A program made the position numbers and the translations under genes. The notes below the pieces were generated by a model, which did no database searches, had not been told where the DNA came from, and saw only the letters and a list, made by a program, of their open reading frames with translations. From positions 22,050 through 86,049 of the forward strand of contig NZ_JBMFWB010000006.1 of assembly GCF_049965695.1 (NCBI RefSeq): DNA of 64,000 nucleotides, in the 5' to 3' direction. How positions within the stretch are numbered: position 1 is the stretch's first letter; each line of letters starts with the position of its first letter. Source of the stretch: Athalassotoga sp049965695 (lineage in GTDB: Bacteria > Thermotogota > Thermotogae > Mesoaciditogales > Mesoaciditogaceae). Below are positions 1 to 8,528 of the stretch, one piece after another.

Positions 1-142
1 CATTGATTTTATAAAAATGGTTATGCAGGGATATTCCGAAATATCGAGTTCAAAAAGGTTTGTCAAGATAGATGCGAGATCGGATCAAAATCAAATTTTT
101 CGGGCTATAATTAAAGAAATAGAAAGACGTTTTAATCTGTGA
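1..142 (+). CDS. 3' end of a probable thymidylate kinase
   Basis: The window opens inside an open frame that ends with TGA at 140-142. The visible 46 residues run from IDFIKMVMQGY to IIKEIERRFNL. A GY motif followed by a short VKIDA strand and a final amphipathic helix is what the C-terminus of dTMP kinases looks like, where the phrase 'RFVVIDA' precedes the last helix. The catalytic P-loop lies outside the window, so the call rests on the tail only. It is followed by a promoter-like site for ftsA, so it probably closes an upstream transcription unit. Confidence 0.45.
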   Translation, partial: IDFIKMVMQGYSEISSSKRFVKIDARSDQNQIFRAIIKEIERRFNL

Positions 143-163
143 TGGTGATTTGTTTAAGTGAAG

Positions 164-172
164 TGCTATAAT
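164..172 (+). promoter_or_regulatory. Extended -10 promoter upstream of ftsA
   Basis: TGC precedes a perfect TATAAT at 167-172, giving an extended -10 element. No good -35 hexamer sits 17 bases upstream, which is common for extended -10 promoters. It is 36 bases before the ftsA start. It is the only promoter-like site I noticed before the plus-strand run that ends at 13418. Confidence 0.5.
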
Positions 173-207
173 TTGTAAAACTCCACAAAAGGGAGGTGCC
201 CTATTTT

Positions 208-1503
208 ATGGCTAAAGTAGGGGGAATTACGGTAGTTGATATAGGTTCCTATAACATAAAGGCGGCATTCGGTGAAAGGGCAGCGGATGGATTTAAAATC
301 CTGAGTTATTCTACTGTTAAATCGAATGGCTTTTATGGAGGTCAAATAATAGATGCGGTTGGCCTTAAAGCGAGTATAGGCGAAGCGCTTGGCGAACTTC
401 AAACTCAGTTGATGAAGAAATCTTTAATCGGTCATCTCGCCGTCACCGCTTCTGAAAATCTCTTTTCACTTGAACTATCCAAAGTGAACAAGGATTTTTC
501 AAGGCCGGAAGTCATATCGAATGCTCAAATTCAAGAAATAAGAGGCGAGGCTGTAAAAAGTCAGGATACGGTCGATGTGATACCCGTACGTTATACCCTT
601 GATGGGGAAAGGAAGGTTATAAATCCAATTTCAATGACCACATCGAAGATATCGGCAGATGTGGTAAGGGTAAAAATGGATCAATTACCAAAAAACGAGT
701 TGATGAATCTTTTCCAGGGTTATCCTTTCGACTCCATCAACATCATGCATCCAGGCCTGGTCGCATCCGAAGGTGTCTTGACCGAAAATGAAAAAAACAG
801 AGGAATAATCTGCCTCGATTTCGGGTATTCCACCTTTAAGTTGACGGCTTACATGGATGGAATGCCAATAGGATACAAGTTTATGCCGCTTGGAGTCGAG
901 AAGATCGTCAAAGATATAGCGACTATCTTCAAAGTTTCGTATCCGGAAGCAGAAAGGTTGCTCTTTTATCATTCGAATCTTGATTATGAAAAGATCAACG
1001 AAAATGAAATGGTGGAAATAGTTGATTTCAGCAAAGCCAAAAAGAATGTCAAAAAAAGGTCTATATCAATGGCTGCGTATGCAAGGGCAAAGGAGATGCT
1101 GAGCCTTTCAAGACGGAGTTTCAACGAAATAATGAACGCAAACCCATCTTTTAATCCTATTGGTATCGTCATAACAGGTGGAGGGGCTTCAATACCCGGC
1201 ATATCATCGGTTGCAGGCACAATCTTCAACATGGTTGCAAGGAATGGAACTTACGTTTCTTCTAACAACGTTATAGTCACAGGCGCTGAAGATATAATGG
1301 GAGTACCTGTTTACGGGCCATTGTTCGGTGCTTACATTTACGCTTACAAATATGGAAAATTAGAGGCTACCAAAATCAACACTTTCACGACTTCGTCGCC
1401 GGCATCGCAAGAGCCCAAAACCGTTGAAAGGACATCCGGAGAGGGAAAAGAGTCTAACGATTCGTTGAAAAAATTATGGGATTTTCTCAAGAAATTGGTA
1501 TGA
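208..1503 (+). CDS. ftsA: Cell division protein FtsA
   Basis: Actin-like ATPase that anchors FtsZ to the inner face of the membrane in the divisome. The protein (431 residues) begins MAKVGGITVVDIGSYNIKA, the phosphate-1 motif of the actin/Hsp70 fold. It has a second nucleotide-binding strand at GIICLDFGYSTFKLT and an adenosine motif at IVITGGGASIPG. The last residues, DSLKKLWDFLKKLV, form an amphipathic helix like the membrane-targeting tail of FtsA. The ATG at 208 is preferred over GTG at 196, because 196 lies inside the ribosome site GGGAGGTG (191-198). PilM has the same fold, but the partner downstream is ftsZ, which favours FtsA. Confidence 0.88.
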   Translation: MAKVGGITVVDIGSYNIKAAFGERAADGFKILSYSTVKSNGFYGGQIIDAVGLKASIGEALGELQTQLMKKSLIGHLAVTASENLFSLELSKVNKDFSRPEVISNAQIQEIRGEAVKSQDTVDVIPVRYTLDGERKVINPISMTTSKISADVVRVKMDQLPKNELMNLFQGYPFDSINIMHPGLVASEGVLTENEKNRGIICLDFGYSTFKLTAYMDGMPIGYKFMPLGVEKIVKDIATIFKVSYPEAERLLFYHSNLDYEKINENEMVEIVDFSKAKKNVKKRSISMAAYARAKEMLSLSRRSFNEIMNANPSFNPIGIVITGGGASIPGISSVAGTIFNMVARNGTYVSSNNVIVTGAEDIMGVPVYGPLFGAYIYAYKYGKLEATKINTFTTSSPASQEPKTVERTSGEGKESNDSLKKLWDFLKKLV

Positions 1504-1526
1504 TCTCTTCTGAAGGAGGTATATAG

Positions 1527-2576
1527 ATGCCTTTTGAGATCGCTGAAGATGCAAGTAAACAAAGAAAGATAAAAAGGGTACCTGTAATAAAAGTAATGGG
1601 AATTGGAGGAGCAGGCAATAACGCCATAACCAGGATGATAGAATCCGGGATAAAGGACGTTACTTTTGTGGCTGCCAACACAGATCTTCAAGTACTCGAG
1701 GCAAGTCAGGCCGATGTGATAATTCAACTTGGCGCCGAAACGACAAGAGGACTCGGGGCCGGAGGATATCCGGAGATAGGCGAAAGGGCTGCTGAAGAAA
1801 GTAAACCTGAAATCCAAGAGATATTGGATGGAACCGATCTCTTGTTTCTAACCTGCGGTATGGGAGGCGGTACCGGTACAGGTGCAACACCTGTTATAGC
1901 AAAGATAGCCAAAGAAATGCAGATTTTGACTGTTTCAATAGTCACGACTCCATTTTATTTTGAAGGAAACAACAGATGGAGAATAGCGACTGAGGGTCTA
2001 AAAAAACTTCATTCCAATGTTGACACTCTCATAAGAATATCAAACAACAAATTGCTCGAAGAACTTCCACCTGACACAACTATACCAGATGCTTTCTTAA
2101 AAGCAGACGAAACGCTTCATCAAGGTGTAAAAGGTATATCCGAACTCATAACGAAAAGAGGATATATAAACCTTGATTTTGCGGATGTTGAAGCCGTCAT
2201 GAGAGATGCCGGACCTGCGATGCTTGGAATAGGCATAGGTAAAGGAGAAAACAGAGCAGAAGATGCCGCAAAAATGGCTATGGATTCCAAATTGCTTGAA
2301 CAACCTGTTAAGAATGCCTCTTCCATAATTTTAAACGTTTCGGCTCCGAAAAATGTTACGATGAAAGAAATGCATGCGGCTGCCTCTGTTATAAGGCAAG
2401 GATGCAGTGAAGAAGCAGATGTGAAGTTTGGCCTGATAATCGATGAAAACGTTCCTGAAGATGAAATGCGCGTTACCCTTATAGCAACTGGTTTTGAAGA
2501 GGCAGACAAACTGCTCTTTGCAGATAGCGATATCCCCGCCATATACAGATCCGGTCTTGATGAGTTTTTAAGATAG
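1527..2576 (+). CDS. ftsZ: Cell division protein FtsZ
   Basis: Tubulin-like GTPase that builds the cytokinetic ring. The 349 residues hold the N-terminal nucleotide loop (MGIGGAGNNA, about 24-33), the tubulin signature GGGTGTG at 113-119 and the T7 synergy loop NLDFADVEAVM. They also have a short C-terminal tail ending IPAIYRSGLDEFLR, which matches the conserved peptide that binds FtsA. The linker before this tail is very short. A strong ribosome site, AAGGAGG, lies 8 to 9 bases before the ATG. It follows ftsA by 23 bases and is followed by pilB 7 bases later, so the three are probably co-transcribed. Confidence 0.96.
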   Translation: MPFEIAEDASKQRKIKRVPVIKVMGIGGAGNNAITRMIESGIKDVTFVAANTDLQVLEASQADVIIQLGAETTRGLGAGGYPEIGERAAEESKPEIQEILDGTDLLFLTCGMGGGTGTGATPVIAKIAKEMQILTVSIVTTPFYFEGNNRWRIATEGLKKLHSNVDTLIRISNNKLLEELPPDTTIPDAFLKADETLHQGVKGISELITKRGYINLDFADVEAVMRDAGPAMLGIGIGKGENRAEDAAKMAMDSKLLEQPVKNASSIILNVSAPKNVTMKEMHAAASVIRQGCSEEADVKFGLIIDENVPEDEMRVTLIATGFEEADKLLFADSDIPAIYRSGLDEFLR

Positions 2577-2583
2577 AGAGTGG

Positions 2584-4266
2584 ATGGTTATTTTGGCAAC
2601 GCCTTACAAAAAAATAGGCGAGATACTTGTTTCTATGGGATATATAACCCAGCAATCTTTAGATAATGCTCTTGAAATATCTAAAACGAAACAAAAATTG
2701 CTGGGTGAAATTTTAGTTGAAGAACATTTAGTCACGTGGAGCGATATAGCAGATGCGCTTGCGGCTCAATATAATTTGCCGAGAATTCAAGAGTTACCTT
2801 CGAATATACCGGCAGATGTTATAAACGTAATACCTAAAAATCTCATTGATTCTTACAGAATAGTTCCTTACAAAAAAGAAAGTAACAATCTCTGGATTGC
2901 CACAGATAGCGTGAATAATTACACGCAGGTGGCAAGAGAAATAAGATTTTTAACAGGCTTAAATCCTAAGATTGCGGTCATCTCAAAAGATGTCTATGAA
3001 ACGGTTTATCAGTATGTTTTTGGATCTCAAATTGACACATCTCAAATAGCGCCCATCTTGGAAGTTACAAAAGAAGAAGAGCCAAAAGAAGAAGTCGTTG
3101 AATCTGAAGAGGCACCAGCGGTAAAACTTGCGAAGACCCTCGTTGAAAACGGGATTCTTCAAAACGCAAGCGATATACACATAGAGCCATCCCAACAAAG
3201 TGTCATCGTTAGATACAGGGTGGACGGCGTTTTAAGAAAAGTTACAACCTTTCCGAAGAGCATGAATGCATCTGTGGTCTCAAGAATAAAAATAATGTCA
3301 AGTCTTGATATCTCTGAAAAACGTGTGCCGCAAGACGGAAAATTTTTCATAAAATACGAAAACGAGCAATACGATTTTCGAGTTTCTACCATGCCCACCA
3401 TATATGGCGAAAAAGTGGTTTTAAGAATACTTAAAGTTTCATCATCCGAGCAAAAGATATCAAGTCTCGGATTTAGCGAGTACAACCTTAAAAGGTTTGA
3501 AGAACTCATAAATTATCCTTATGGAATAATTTTACTCACAGGGCCTACCGGAAGCGGAAAATCAACCACACTCGTCGCCGCTATAAACGAGATAAAAGAT
3601 GTGACAAAAAACATCGTTACCATAGAAGATCCTGTTGAATACAACATAGATGGCGTTAACCAATGTCAGGTTAACGTGGAGGCGGGGCTGACGTACGCAA
3701 GATTTCTCAGATCGGTCTTAAGACAGGATCCGGATATAATAATGATAGGAGAAATTCGAGACAAAGAAACCGCTCAACTCGCAGTGGAAGCCTCAATGAC
3801 AGGTCACCTTGTTTTAAGCACCTTACATACCAACGATGCCCCATCTGCCATTTCAAGGCTTATAAACCTTGGCATAGATCCCCACATGCTTGGAGTTGCC
3901 CTGATAGGTGTCGTTGGTCAAAGGCTCGTCAGAAAACTTTGTAACGATTGTAAAAAAGAGATCAAGATAAACGAAGATGTTTCTAAAGTTGCTGCTACCT
4001 TTTATCCACACATGGATCCCATTATGTATGAAGGCGTTGGATGTAGAAATTGCAGCGAAGGGTATAAAGGTAGAACCGCAATAAACGAAGTTATGATAAT
4101 AAATTCGAAAATCAGAGAGGCAATCTATGCCGGAGCGTCTGATCTTGAATTGCGTGAATTTGCAAAACTTGAAGGTATGAGAACGATGTTTGAAGATGGC
4201 GTTGAAAAAATACTCAAGGGCATAACTTCTTACGAAGAAGTGAGCCGTGTGGTGAGGAGCGCATGA
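2584..4266 (+). CDS. pilB: Type IV pilus assembly ATPase PilB (GspE family)
   Basis: Cytoplasmic hexameric ATPase that powers pilin polymerisation or type II secretion. An N-terminal MshEN-type domain (residues 1-150) is followed by an acidic linker rich in Glu (162-176) and the ATPase core. The core has Walker A GPTGSGKST at 320-328, an Asp box near 349, Walker B with DPDIIMIGEIRD at 382-393 and a His box at LSTLHTND. Four cysteines (453, 456, 487, 490) form the zinc site typical of PilB and GspE and absent from PilT. The start ATG at 2584 has only a weak GAGAG ribosome site; TTG at 2593 is an alternative. No other pilus gene is next to it here except possibly the following anchored protein. 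Confidence 0.92.
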   Translation: MVILATPYKKIGEILVSMGYITQQSLDNALEISKTKQKLLGEILVEEHLVTWSDIADALAAQYNLPRIQELPSNIPADVINVIPKNLIDSYRIVPYKKESNNLWIATDSVNNYTQVAREIRFLTGLNPKIAVISKDVYETVYQYVFGSQIDTSQIAPILEVTKEEEPKEEVVESEEAPAVKLAKTLVENGILQNASDIHIEPSQQSVIVRYRVDGVLRKVTTFPKSMNASVVSRIKIMSSLDISEKRVPQDGKFFIKYENEQYDFRVSTMPTIYGEKVVLRILKVSSSEQKISSLGFSEYNLKRFEELINYPYGIILLTGPTGSGKSTTLVAAINEIKDVTKNIVTIEDPVEYNIDGVNQCQVNVEAGLTYARFLRSVLRQDPDIIMIGEIRDKETAQLAVEASMTGHLVLSTLHTNDAPSAISRLINLGIDPHMLGVALIGVVGQRLVRKLCNDCKKEIKINEDVSKVAATFYPHMDPIMYEGVGCRNCSEGYKGRTAINEVMIINSKIREAIYAGASDLELREFAKLEGMRTMFEDGVEKILKGITSYEEVSRVVRSA

Positions 4267-5438
4267 ATGAAGAGACTGAAAAGGAGAGAAAAGTCAAAAA
4301 GCCTTTAGCAAGCAAAGTAGGTCTTATTCTTGGAATAAATTTCGCCGGAGTTGTGGCGATATTTTTGTTTTACATCCAGTTCAACGGAAATCCGACAATT
4401 AGAGTGAATCCGGTTACCACAGTCGGAGATTTTCGAGTTTACATTTCATCTTCAAAAGATCTTTATCTTGCCGGTGAACCATTTGATTTTAAAGTATATC
4501 TTACCAATTTATCTTCCAATTACAAAAATTTTGAAATATACGCTTTTGATCTGAAGATAACGGGTAGTTCTACCGATGTTTATCTTTTTAAAACTTCTAA
4601 CGTTATAAGATCGACGATCGATCCCAAAAGTACGATCTTAATCTACAGTGTAAAAGGCGGAACCAATTTTACAACCGGAAATTACACTGGAAAAGTGTTG
4701 ATGAATTTGAATGGGAAGACTGTTTTGATTGGAAAAAATTTCAAATACACTTCGAATATCTCCCCGTTTTTTACCTTTGCAAATGATTTTATAGTGGAAG
4801 GGCAAAAAGAAAACGTGTCGGTGTATCTTCGTAACATTTCTACAGATACAATAAACGTGAAGATTCAAAAGATCATCTTTTCCATCTCGAATCAAAGACA
4901 GATTCTGAGTACGAACGATCTCACTCTCAATTCAACCTTAACGATTCCACCTGACAGTAAATCGTTTGTTTGCAATTATCAAACAAAGACTATTCAAAAT
5001 CCAGGGGATTACATTTTTGCAGCGAAAATAATAGGAAATCAGGATATGGTTGCAACTTCTGTGATTTCCGTCATAAACAAAGATGGTATAAGTGGCATTT
5101 CCGGCTTAAAGATCACATCTGATCTGCCATCAGACGTCAAATCAAAAGTGCCGGTTTCTTTTTCTGTTTTTCTCGTTAACGACGATGCTTTACAAAAAAA
5201 ATATGTCATACTTGACTCGTTAACGGTTATAATAAAGAAAGATGACGTTGAATTTTACAGATTTTCAAGTGCCGTTCCTCATAATTTTCGCATAAATGCC
5301 GGAGAGAAAAAGATCATTTTTGATTCAAAAGCATTGCAGGAACTGACTTTTTCTGAAATTGGCACCTACGATTTTGAGGTAATGGTAAAGATAGGGAATA
5401 ATTCCATAAGTTACAATAAAAAATTTCAATCTTCGTGA
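4263..5438 (+). CDS. Single-pass membrane protein with large extracytoplasmic part
   Basis: No family recognised. A short basic cytoplasmic tail (residues 1-19) leads into one hydrophobic helix (about 20-42, VGLILGINFAGVVAIFLFYI). About 350 residues follow that are rich in beta-strand patterns, Asn, Ser and Thr, with several stretches like the immunoglobulin-type folds of bacterial surface proteins. It contains a single cysteine. Its ATG overlaps the pilB stop (ATGA), so translation is coupled and a role in pilus or secretion assembly is a reasonable inference. The ornithine genes start 12 bases after it. Confidence 0.7.
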   Translation: MNEETEKERKVKKPLASKVGLILGINFAGVVAIFLFYIQFNGNPTIRVNPVTTVGDFRVYISSSKDLYLAGEPFDFKVYLTNLSSNYKNFEIYAFDLKITGSSTDVYLFKTSNVIRSTIDPKSTILIYSVKGGTNFTTGNYTGKVLMNLNGKTVLIGKNFKYTSNISPFFTFANDFIVEGQKENVSVYLRNISTDTINVKIQKIIFSISNQRQILSTNDLTLNSTLTIPPDSKSFVCNYQTKTIQNPGDYIFAAKIIGNQDMVATSVISVINKDGISGISGLKITSDLPSDVKSKVPVSFSVFLVNDDALQKKYVILDSLTVIIKKDDVEFYRFSSAVPHNFRINAGEKKIIFDSKALQELTFSEIGTYDFEVMVKIGNNSISYNKKFQSS

Positions 5439-5450
5439 GGAGGAAGAAAA

Positions 5451-6461
5451 ATGTACAGAGTATTGGTATGGGGAATTGGTGCCATGGGAAGTGGCATCGT
5501 GAAAGATATTCTAAAGAAGAAAACGCTTGAACTTGTCGGTGTTGTAGAAACGGGAAGAAAGGAACTGGGAGGAAAAAGTCTCGGAGATTATCTTGAAGTT
5601 AAAAGCGACATCAAAATATCTTCCGATGCCGAGAAGGCAATTTTATCGCTTGATCCCGATCTCGTGGTCATAGCAACAACCTCTTTTGTGCCTGCTGTCT
5701 TCCCGATGATAAAAGCATCTGTCGAAAATTCGGCAAATGTCATAACTTTAGCGGAAGAGATGGCATATCCGTGGGTCGATTATCCAGAACTTTCTCACAG
5801 AATGGATTCAATGGCAAAAAAACATAACGTGTCTATTCTCGGAACAGGAATAAATCCAGGCTTTGTGCTTGACACGCTTATACTTTCTTTAACAGGTACT
5901 TGCCTTGACGTCAAAAAAATAAAAGCCCAGCGCATAAATGACCTTTCTCCATTTGGTGCGGAGGTCATGAGAACTCAGGGAGTCGGAACAACCGTAAAAG
6001 AATTTGAAGATGGCATAAGATCGGGAAAGATAGTCGGACATGTCGGATTCAGACAATCGATTTCCATGATAGCGGATGCACTTGGCTGGAAATTAGACAA
6101 AATTGAGGAGGAAAGAGAACCCATCATTTCAAAAACTCACAGAGAAACACCTTACGCCAAAGTTGAACCCGGTCAGGTTGCGGGATGCAAACATGTGGGG
6201 CGTGGCATTGTCAAGGGAGAGGTAAAGATAGAACTCATTCATCCGCAACAAATTCATCCGGAAGCGGAAAACGTTAAAACCGGCGATTTCATCCAGATAG
6301 AAGGAGATCCTAACATTTCGCTGGAGATAAAGCCAGAAATTCCCGGCGGAAAAGGTACGATGGCCATGGCCGTTAACATGATTCCCAAAGTTATAGAAGC
6401 AAGACCCGGACTTTTAACGATGAAAGACATGCAACTGCCATTTGGAATCGTAGATGATTGA
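5451..6461 (+). CDS. ord: 2,4-diaminopentanoate dehydrogenase
   Basis: NAD(P)-dependent oxidative deamination of 2,4-diaminopentanoate to 2-amino-4-oxopentanoate, the third step of oxidative ornithine fermentation. The 336-residue protein starts MYRVLVWGIGAMGSGIV, a Rossmann dinucleotide motif (GxGxMG). It then shows the layout of the dihydrodipicolinate-reductase-like fold: a second hydrophobic strand LDPDLVVIATTS and a central GTGINPGF loop. The identification rests mainly on its place directly before ortA, ortB, oraS and oraE. The ribosome site GAGGAGG precedes the ATG by 6 bases. The stop overlaps the ortA start by 8 bases. Confidence 0.9.
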   Translation: MYRVLVWGIGAMGSGIVKDILKKKTLELVGVVETGRKELGGKSLGDYLEVKSDIKISSDAEKAILSLDPDLVVIATTSFVPAVFPMIKASVENSANVITLAEEMAYPWVDYPELSHRMDSMAKKHNVSILGTGINPGFVLDTLILSLTGTCLDVKKIKAQRINDLSPFGAEVMRTQGVGTTVKEFEDGIRSGKIVGHVGFRQSISMIADALGWKLDKIEEEREPIISKTHRETPYAKVEPGQVAGCKHVGRGIVKGEVKIELIHPQQIHPEAENVKTGDFIQIEGDPNISLEIKPEIPGGKGTMAMAVNMIPKVIEARPGLLTMKDMQLPFGIVDD

Positions 6462-6762
6462 AATGGCCAAAAAAGGAGATTGGGTCAAAATACATAACGT
6501 CGTACTCGAGTCATCCAATAGAGTTTCAAATCTTCCAGAAGATACCAAGAAAGTCCCACTTGAAGCGTGGATAAACGGATTTCTAAATGAAGACGGCGAA
6601 ATAGGAGAAATGGTTGAAATAACGACTTTAAGCGGAAGGACAGTTTCCGGAACACTTGTCGAAGTAAACCCAAGATATATCCATGATTTCGGAAATCCTG
6701 TACCAGAACTGTTGAAAATAGGGCCAAACCTCAAAAAGCAACTTGAAGAAGGAAGCGTTTAA
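6454..6762 (+). CDS. ortA: 2-amino-4-ketopentanoate thiolase, alpha subunit
   Basis: Small subunit of the thiolase that splits 2-amino-4-oxopentanoate with coenzyme A into acetyl-CoA and alanine. The protein (102 residues from 6454) begins with KKGDWVKIHNVVLESSNR and contains the hydrophobic core VEITTLSGRTVSGTLVEVNPRYIHDFG, the small OrtA family pattern. ATG 6454 lies inside the end of ord; ATG 6463 would shorten it by three residues and cannot be excluded, because neither has a clear ribosome site. It is followed one base later by ortB, as expected for subunits made in equal amounts. Confidence 0.88.
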   Translation: MIEMAKKGDWVKIHNVVLESSNRVSNLPEDTKKVPLEAWINGFLNEDGEIGEMVEITTLSGRTVSGTLVEVNPRYIHDFGNPVPELLKIGPNLKKQLEEGSV

Positions 6763-6763
6763 A

Positions 6764-8173
6764 ATGTACGAAGACGTGATAAAAAGGAAAAATGAGATAA
6801 TTCAGAAAGCCGTTGGCATAGATTATTCCAAATTTGAAATAGAGGGCATTGCTTTCGATTACGATCGTATGATGAAAGAAGTTTCTTACAGTTTGGATGA
6901 AATAAGAAAAATTCAATCTGAAACTCAGGTTGGCAACACGCCACTTGTAGAACTTAAAAACCTTACAAAACTCGTCAGGAAGATTTCAAAACTCGGAAAA
7001 GGCGCAAGGATATTTTTGAAAGATGAATCTGCGAATCCTTCCGGAAGTTTTAAAGACAGAAGGGCGTCGGTTTCCATCTATCACGCAAAAAATCACGGCT
7101 ACAAGGGAGTTATAGCCGCAACTTCTGGAAATTACGGCGCTGCGGTGGCCTCTCAGGCTGCCAAATATGGTTTGCGTGCGATAATCGTACAGGAAACTTT
7201 TGACAGTAATCATGTTGGACAACCGGAAATACTTGAGAAAGGACGTGCCTGTGAAGCATATGGCGCTGAAGTTGTTCAGTTAACGGTGGGCCCTGAACTT
7301 TTCTACTACACTTTGAAATTGCTCGATGAAACGGGATATTTCGATGCATCCCTTTATACCCCCTTTGGAATCGCCGGAATAGAAACTCTCGGATATGAAA
7401 TAGCAACTCAGGTTAAATCAAGATATGGAAGATTCCCGGATGCGGTGCTTGTAACCCATGCGGGTGGCGGAAATGTAACGGGTACTGCGAGAGGTTTAAA
7501 GAAGGCCGGTGCAAAAACCAAAGTTATAGGATCAAGTGTCGATCTAAGAGGACTTCATATGGCAAGTGATCACGATTTTAACAGAAAATCATTCACCACA
7601 GGCCACACGGGCTTCGGAATACCATTTTCGGCTTATCCTGACAGGGTAGATGTGCCAAGAAATGCCGCTCGATCTTTGAGGTATTTGGACAGATACGTAC
7701 TTGTAACGCAAGGAGAGGTTTTTTTCACAACGGAAGCACTTGCACAGGTTGAGGGCATGATGAGAGGGCCGGCCGGTAACACATCTTTGACAGCGGCTTT
7801 GAGCATCGCAAAAGAAATGGATGAAGATCAGATAATAGTCGTGCAGGAAACAGAATATACAGGTGCAGGTAAATTACCCAGCGCCCAACTCACATTCGCA
7901 AAAAAAATGGGAGTCATCGTTAAAAACGGGAATTCGATAAAAGAAGACGTGCCCGGTAAAGTAATAGCCATACCTGAAAGCATCGAACAAATTGGAATCA
8001 TAGAATACCCGCTTGAAAATCTCAAAAAGTCTTACGTTAAAGAATCAATAAAAGCGTACGGTAGAAGTAAATTTTCCGATGTCGAGAAAAAATTCATGGC
8101 GGAAGATACGAATTCTAATTCTCAAGAAATAGATAAAATGTTGGAAGAGGTGTTGAAAGATGGCAAGGCCTGA
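6764..8173 (+). CDS. ortB: 2-amino-4-ketopentanoate thiolase, beta subunit (PLP enzyme)
   Basis: Catalytic PLP-dependent subunit of the AKP thiolase. It belongs to the tryptophan-synthase-beta/threonine-synthase fold (type II). The Schiff-base lysine is in PSGSFKDRRAS (about residue 97), with the phosphate-binding and active-site loop ATSGNYGAAVASQAAKYG and a later GGGNVTG loop. I place the start at ATG 6764, because GAAGAAGGAAG lies just upstream of it. An in-frame TTG at 6743 lies inside ortA and would add seven residues. The gene overlaps oraS by 14 bases, an arrangement that suggests translational coupling. Confidence 0.92.
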   Translation: MYEDVIKRKNEIIQKAVGIDYSKFEIEGIAFDYDRMMKEVSYSLDEIRKIQSETQVGNTPLVELKNLTKLVRKISKLGKGARIFLKDESANPSGSFKDRRASVSIYHAKNHGYKGVIAATSGNYGAAVASQAAKYGLRAIIVQETFDSNHVGQPEILEKGRACEAYGAEVVQLTVGPELFYYTLKLLDETGYFDASLYTPFGIAGIETLGYEIATQVKSRYGRFPDAVLVTHAGGGNVTGTARGLKKAGAKTKVIGSSVDLRGLHMASDHDFNRKSFTTGHTGFGIPFSAYPDRVDVPRNAARSLRYLDRYVLVTQGEVFFTTEALAQVEGMMRGPAGNTSLTAALSIAKEMDEDQIIVVQETEYTGAGKLPSAQLTFAKKMGVIVKNGNSIKEDVPGKVIAIPESIEQIGIIEYPLENLKKSYVKESIKAYGRSKFSDVEKKFMAEDTNSNSQEIDKMLEEVLKDGKA

Positions 8174-8528
8174 TGATTTTGAGGAGCGAAGCAAACATCT
8201 TAAAAATCTAACAGATGAAGAGTTAGACAAAAGATTTTGGGAACTTACCGAGAAAATCGTGGATCCACTTATAGATCTTGCAAAGACACACACATCTCCA
8301 TCGATAGAAAGGTCTGTGCTTTTGAGGATGGGTTTTGACAGCATAACCGCAAAAAACATAGTTGACAAGATCTTTGAACAAAAATTGCTTGGCAAAGGCG
8401 CCGGTAATGTCGTTTACAAATTCGCCCAGGCAAGACAAATTGACTATTTGGTTGCGGGCGAAATGCTTGTCAAAGAAGATCATTGGGACGAAGTGAGAGA
8501 ATTGTTCGGAGATGGTAGAAATGCTTGA
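8160..8528 (+). CDS. oraS: D-ornithine 4,5-aminomutase, small subunit
   Basis: Small subunit of the adenosylcobalamin- and PLP-dependent mutase that moves the omega amino group of D-ornithine to C4. The 122 residues are mostly helical and begin MARPDDFEERSKHLKNLTDEELDKRFWELTEKIVDPLIDLAKTH, the OraS pattern with its C-terminal KEDHWDEVRELFGDGRNA. It starts within the last codons of ortB and ends within the first codons of oraE (overlap 17 bases), so the two mutase subunits are tightly coupled. It has no catalytic cofactor residues of its own; the family role is to stabilise OraE. Confidence 0.92.
   Translation: MARPDDFEERSKHLKNLTDEELDKRFWELTEKIVDPLIDLAKTHTSPSIERSVLLRMGFDSITAKNIVDKIFEQKLLGKGAGNVVYKFAQARQIDYLVAGEMLVKEDHWDEVRELFGDGRNA

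Noticed and set aside
208..1503. PilM instead of FtsA, because pilB is nearby
   Set aside because: ftsZ follows directly, and the C-terminal amphipathic helix fits FtsA; pilN, pilO and pilQ are absent.
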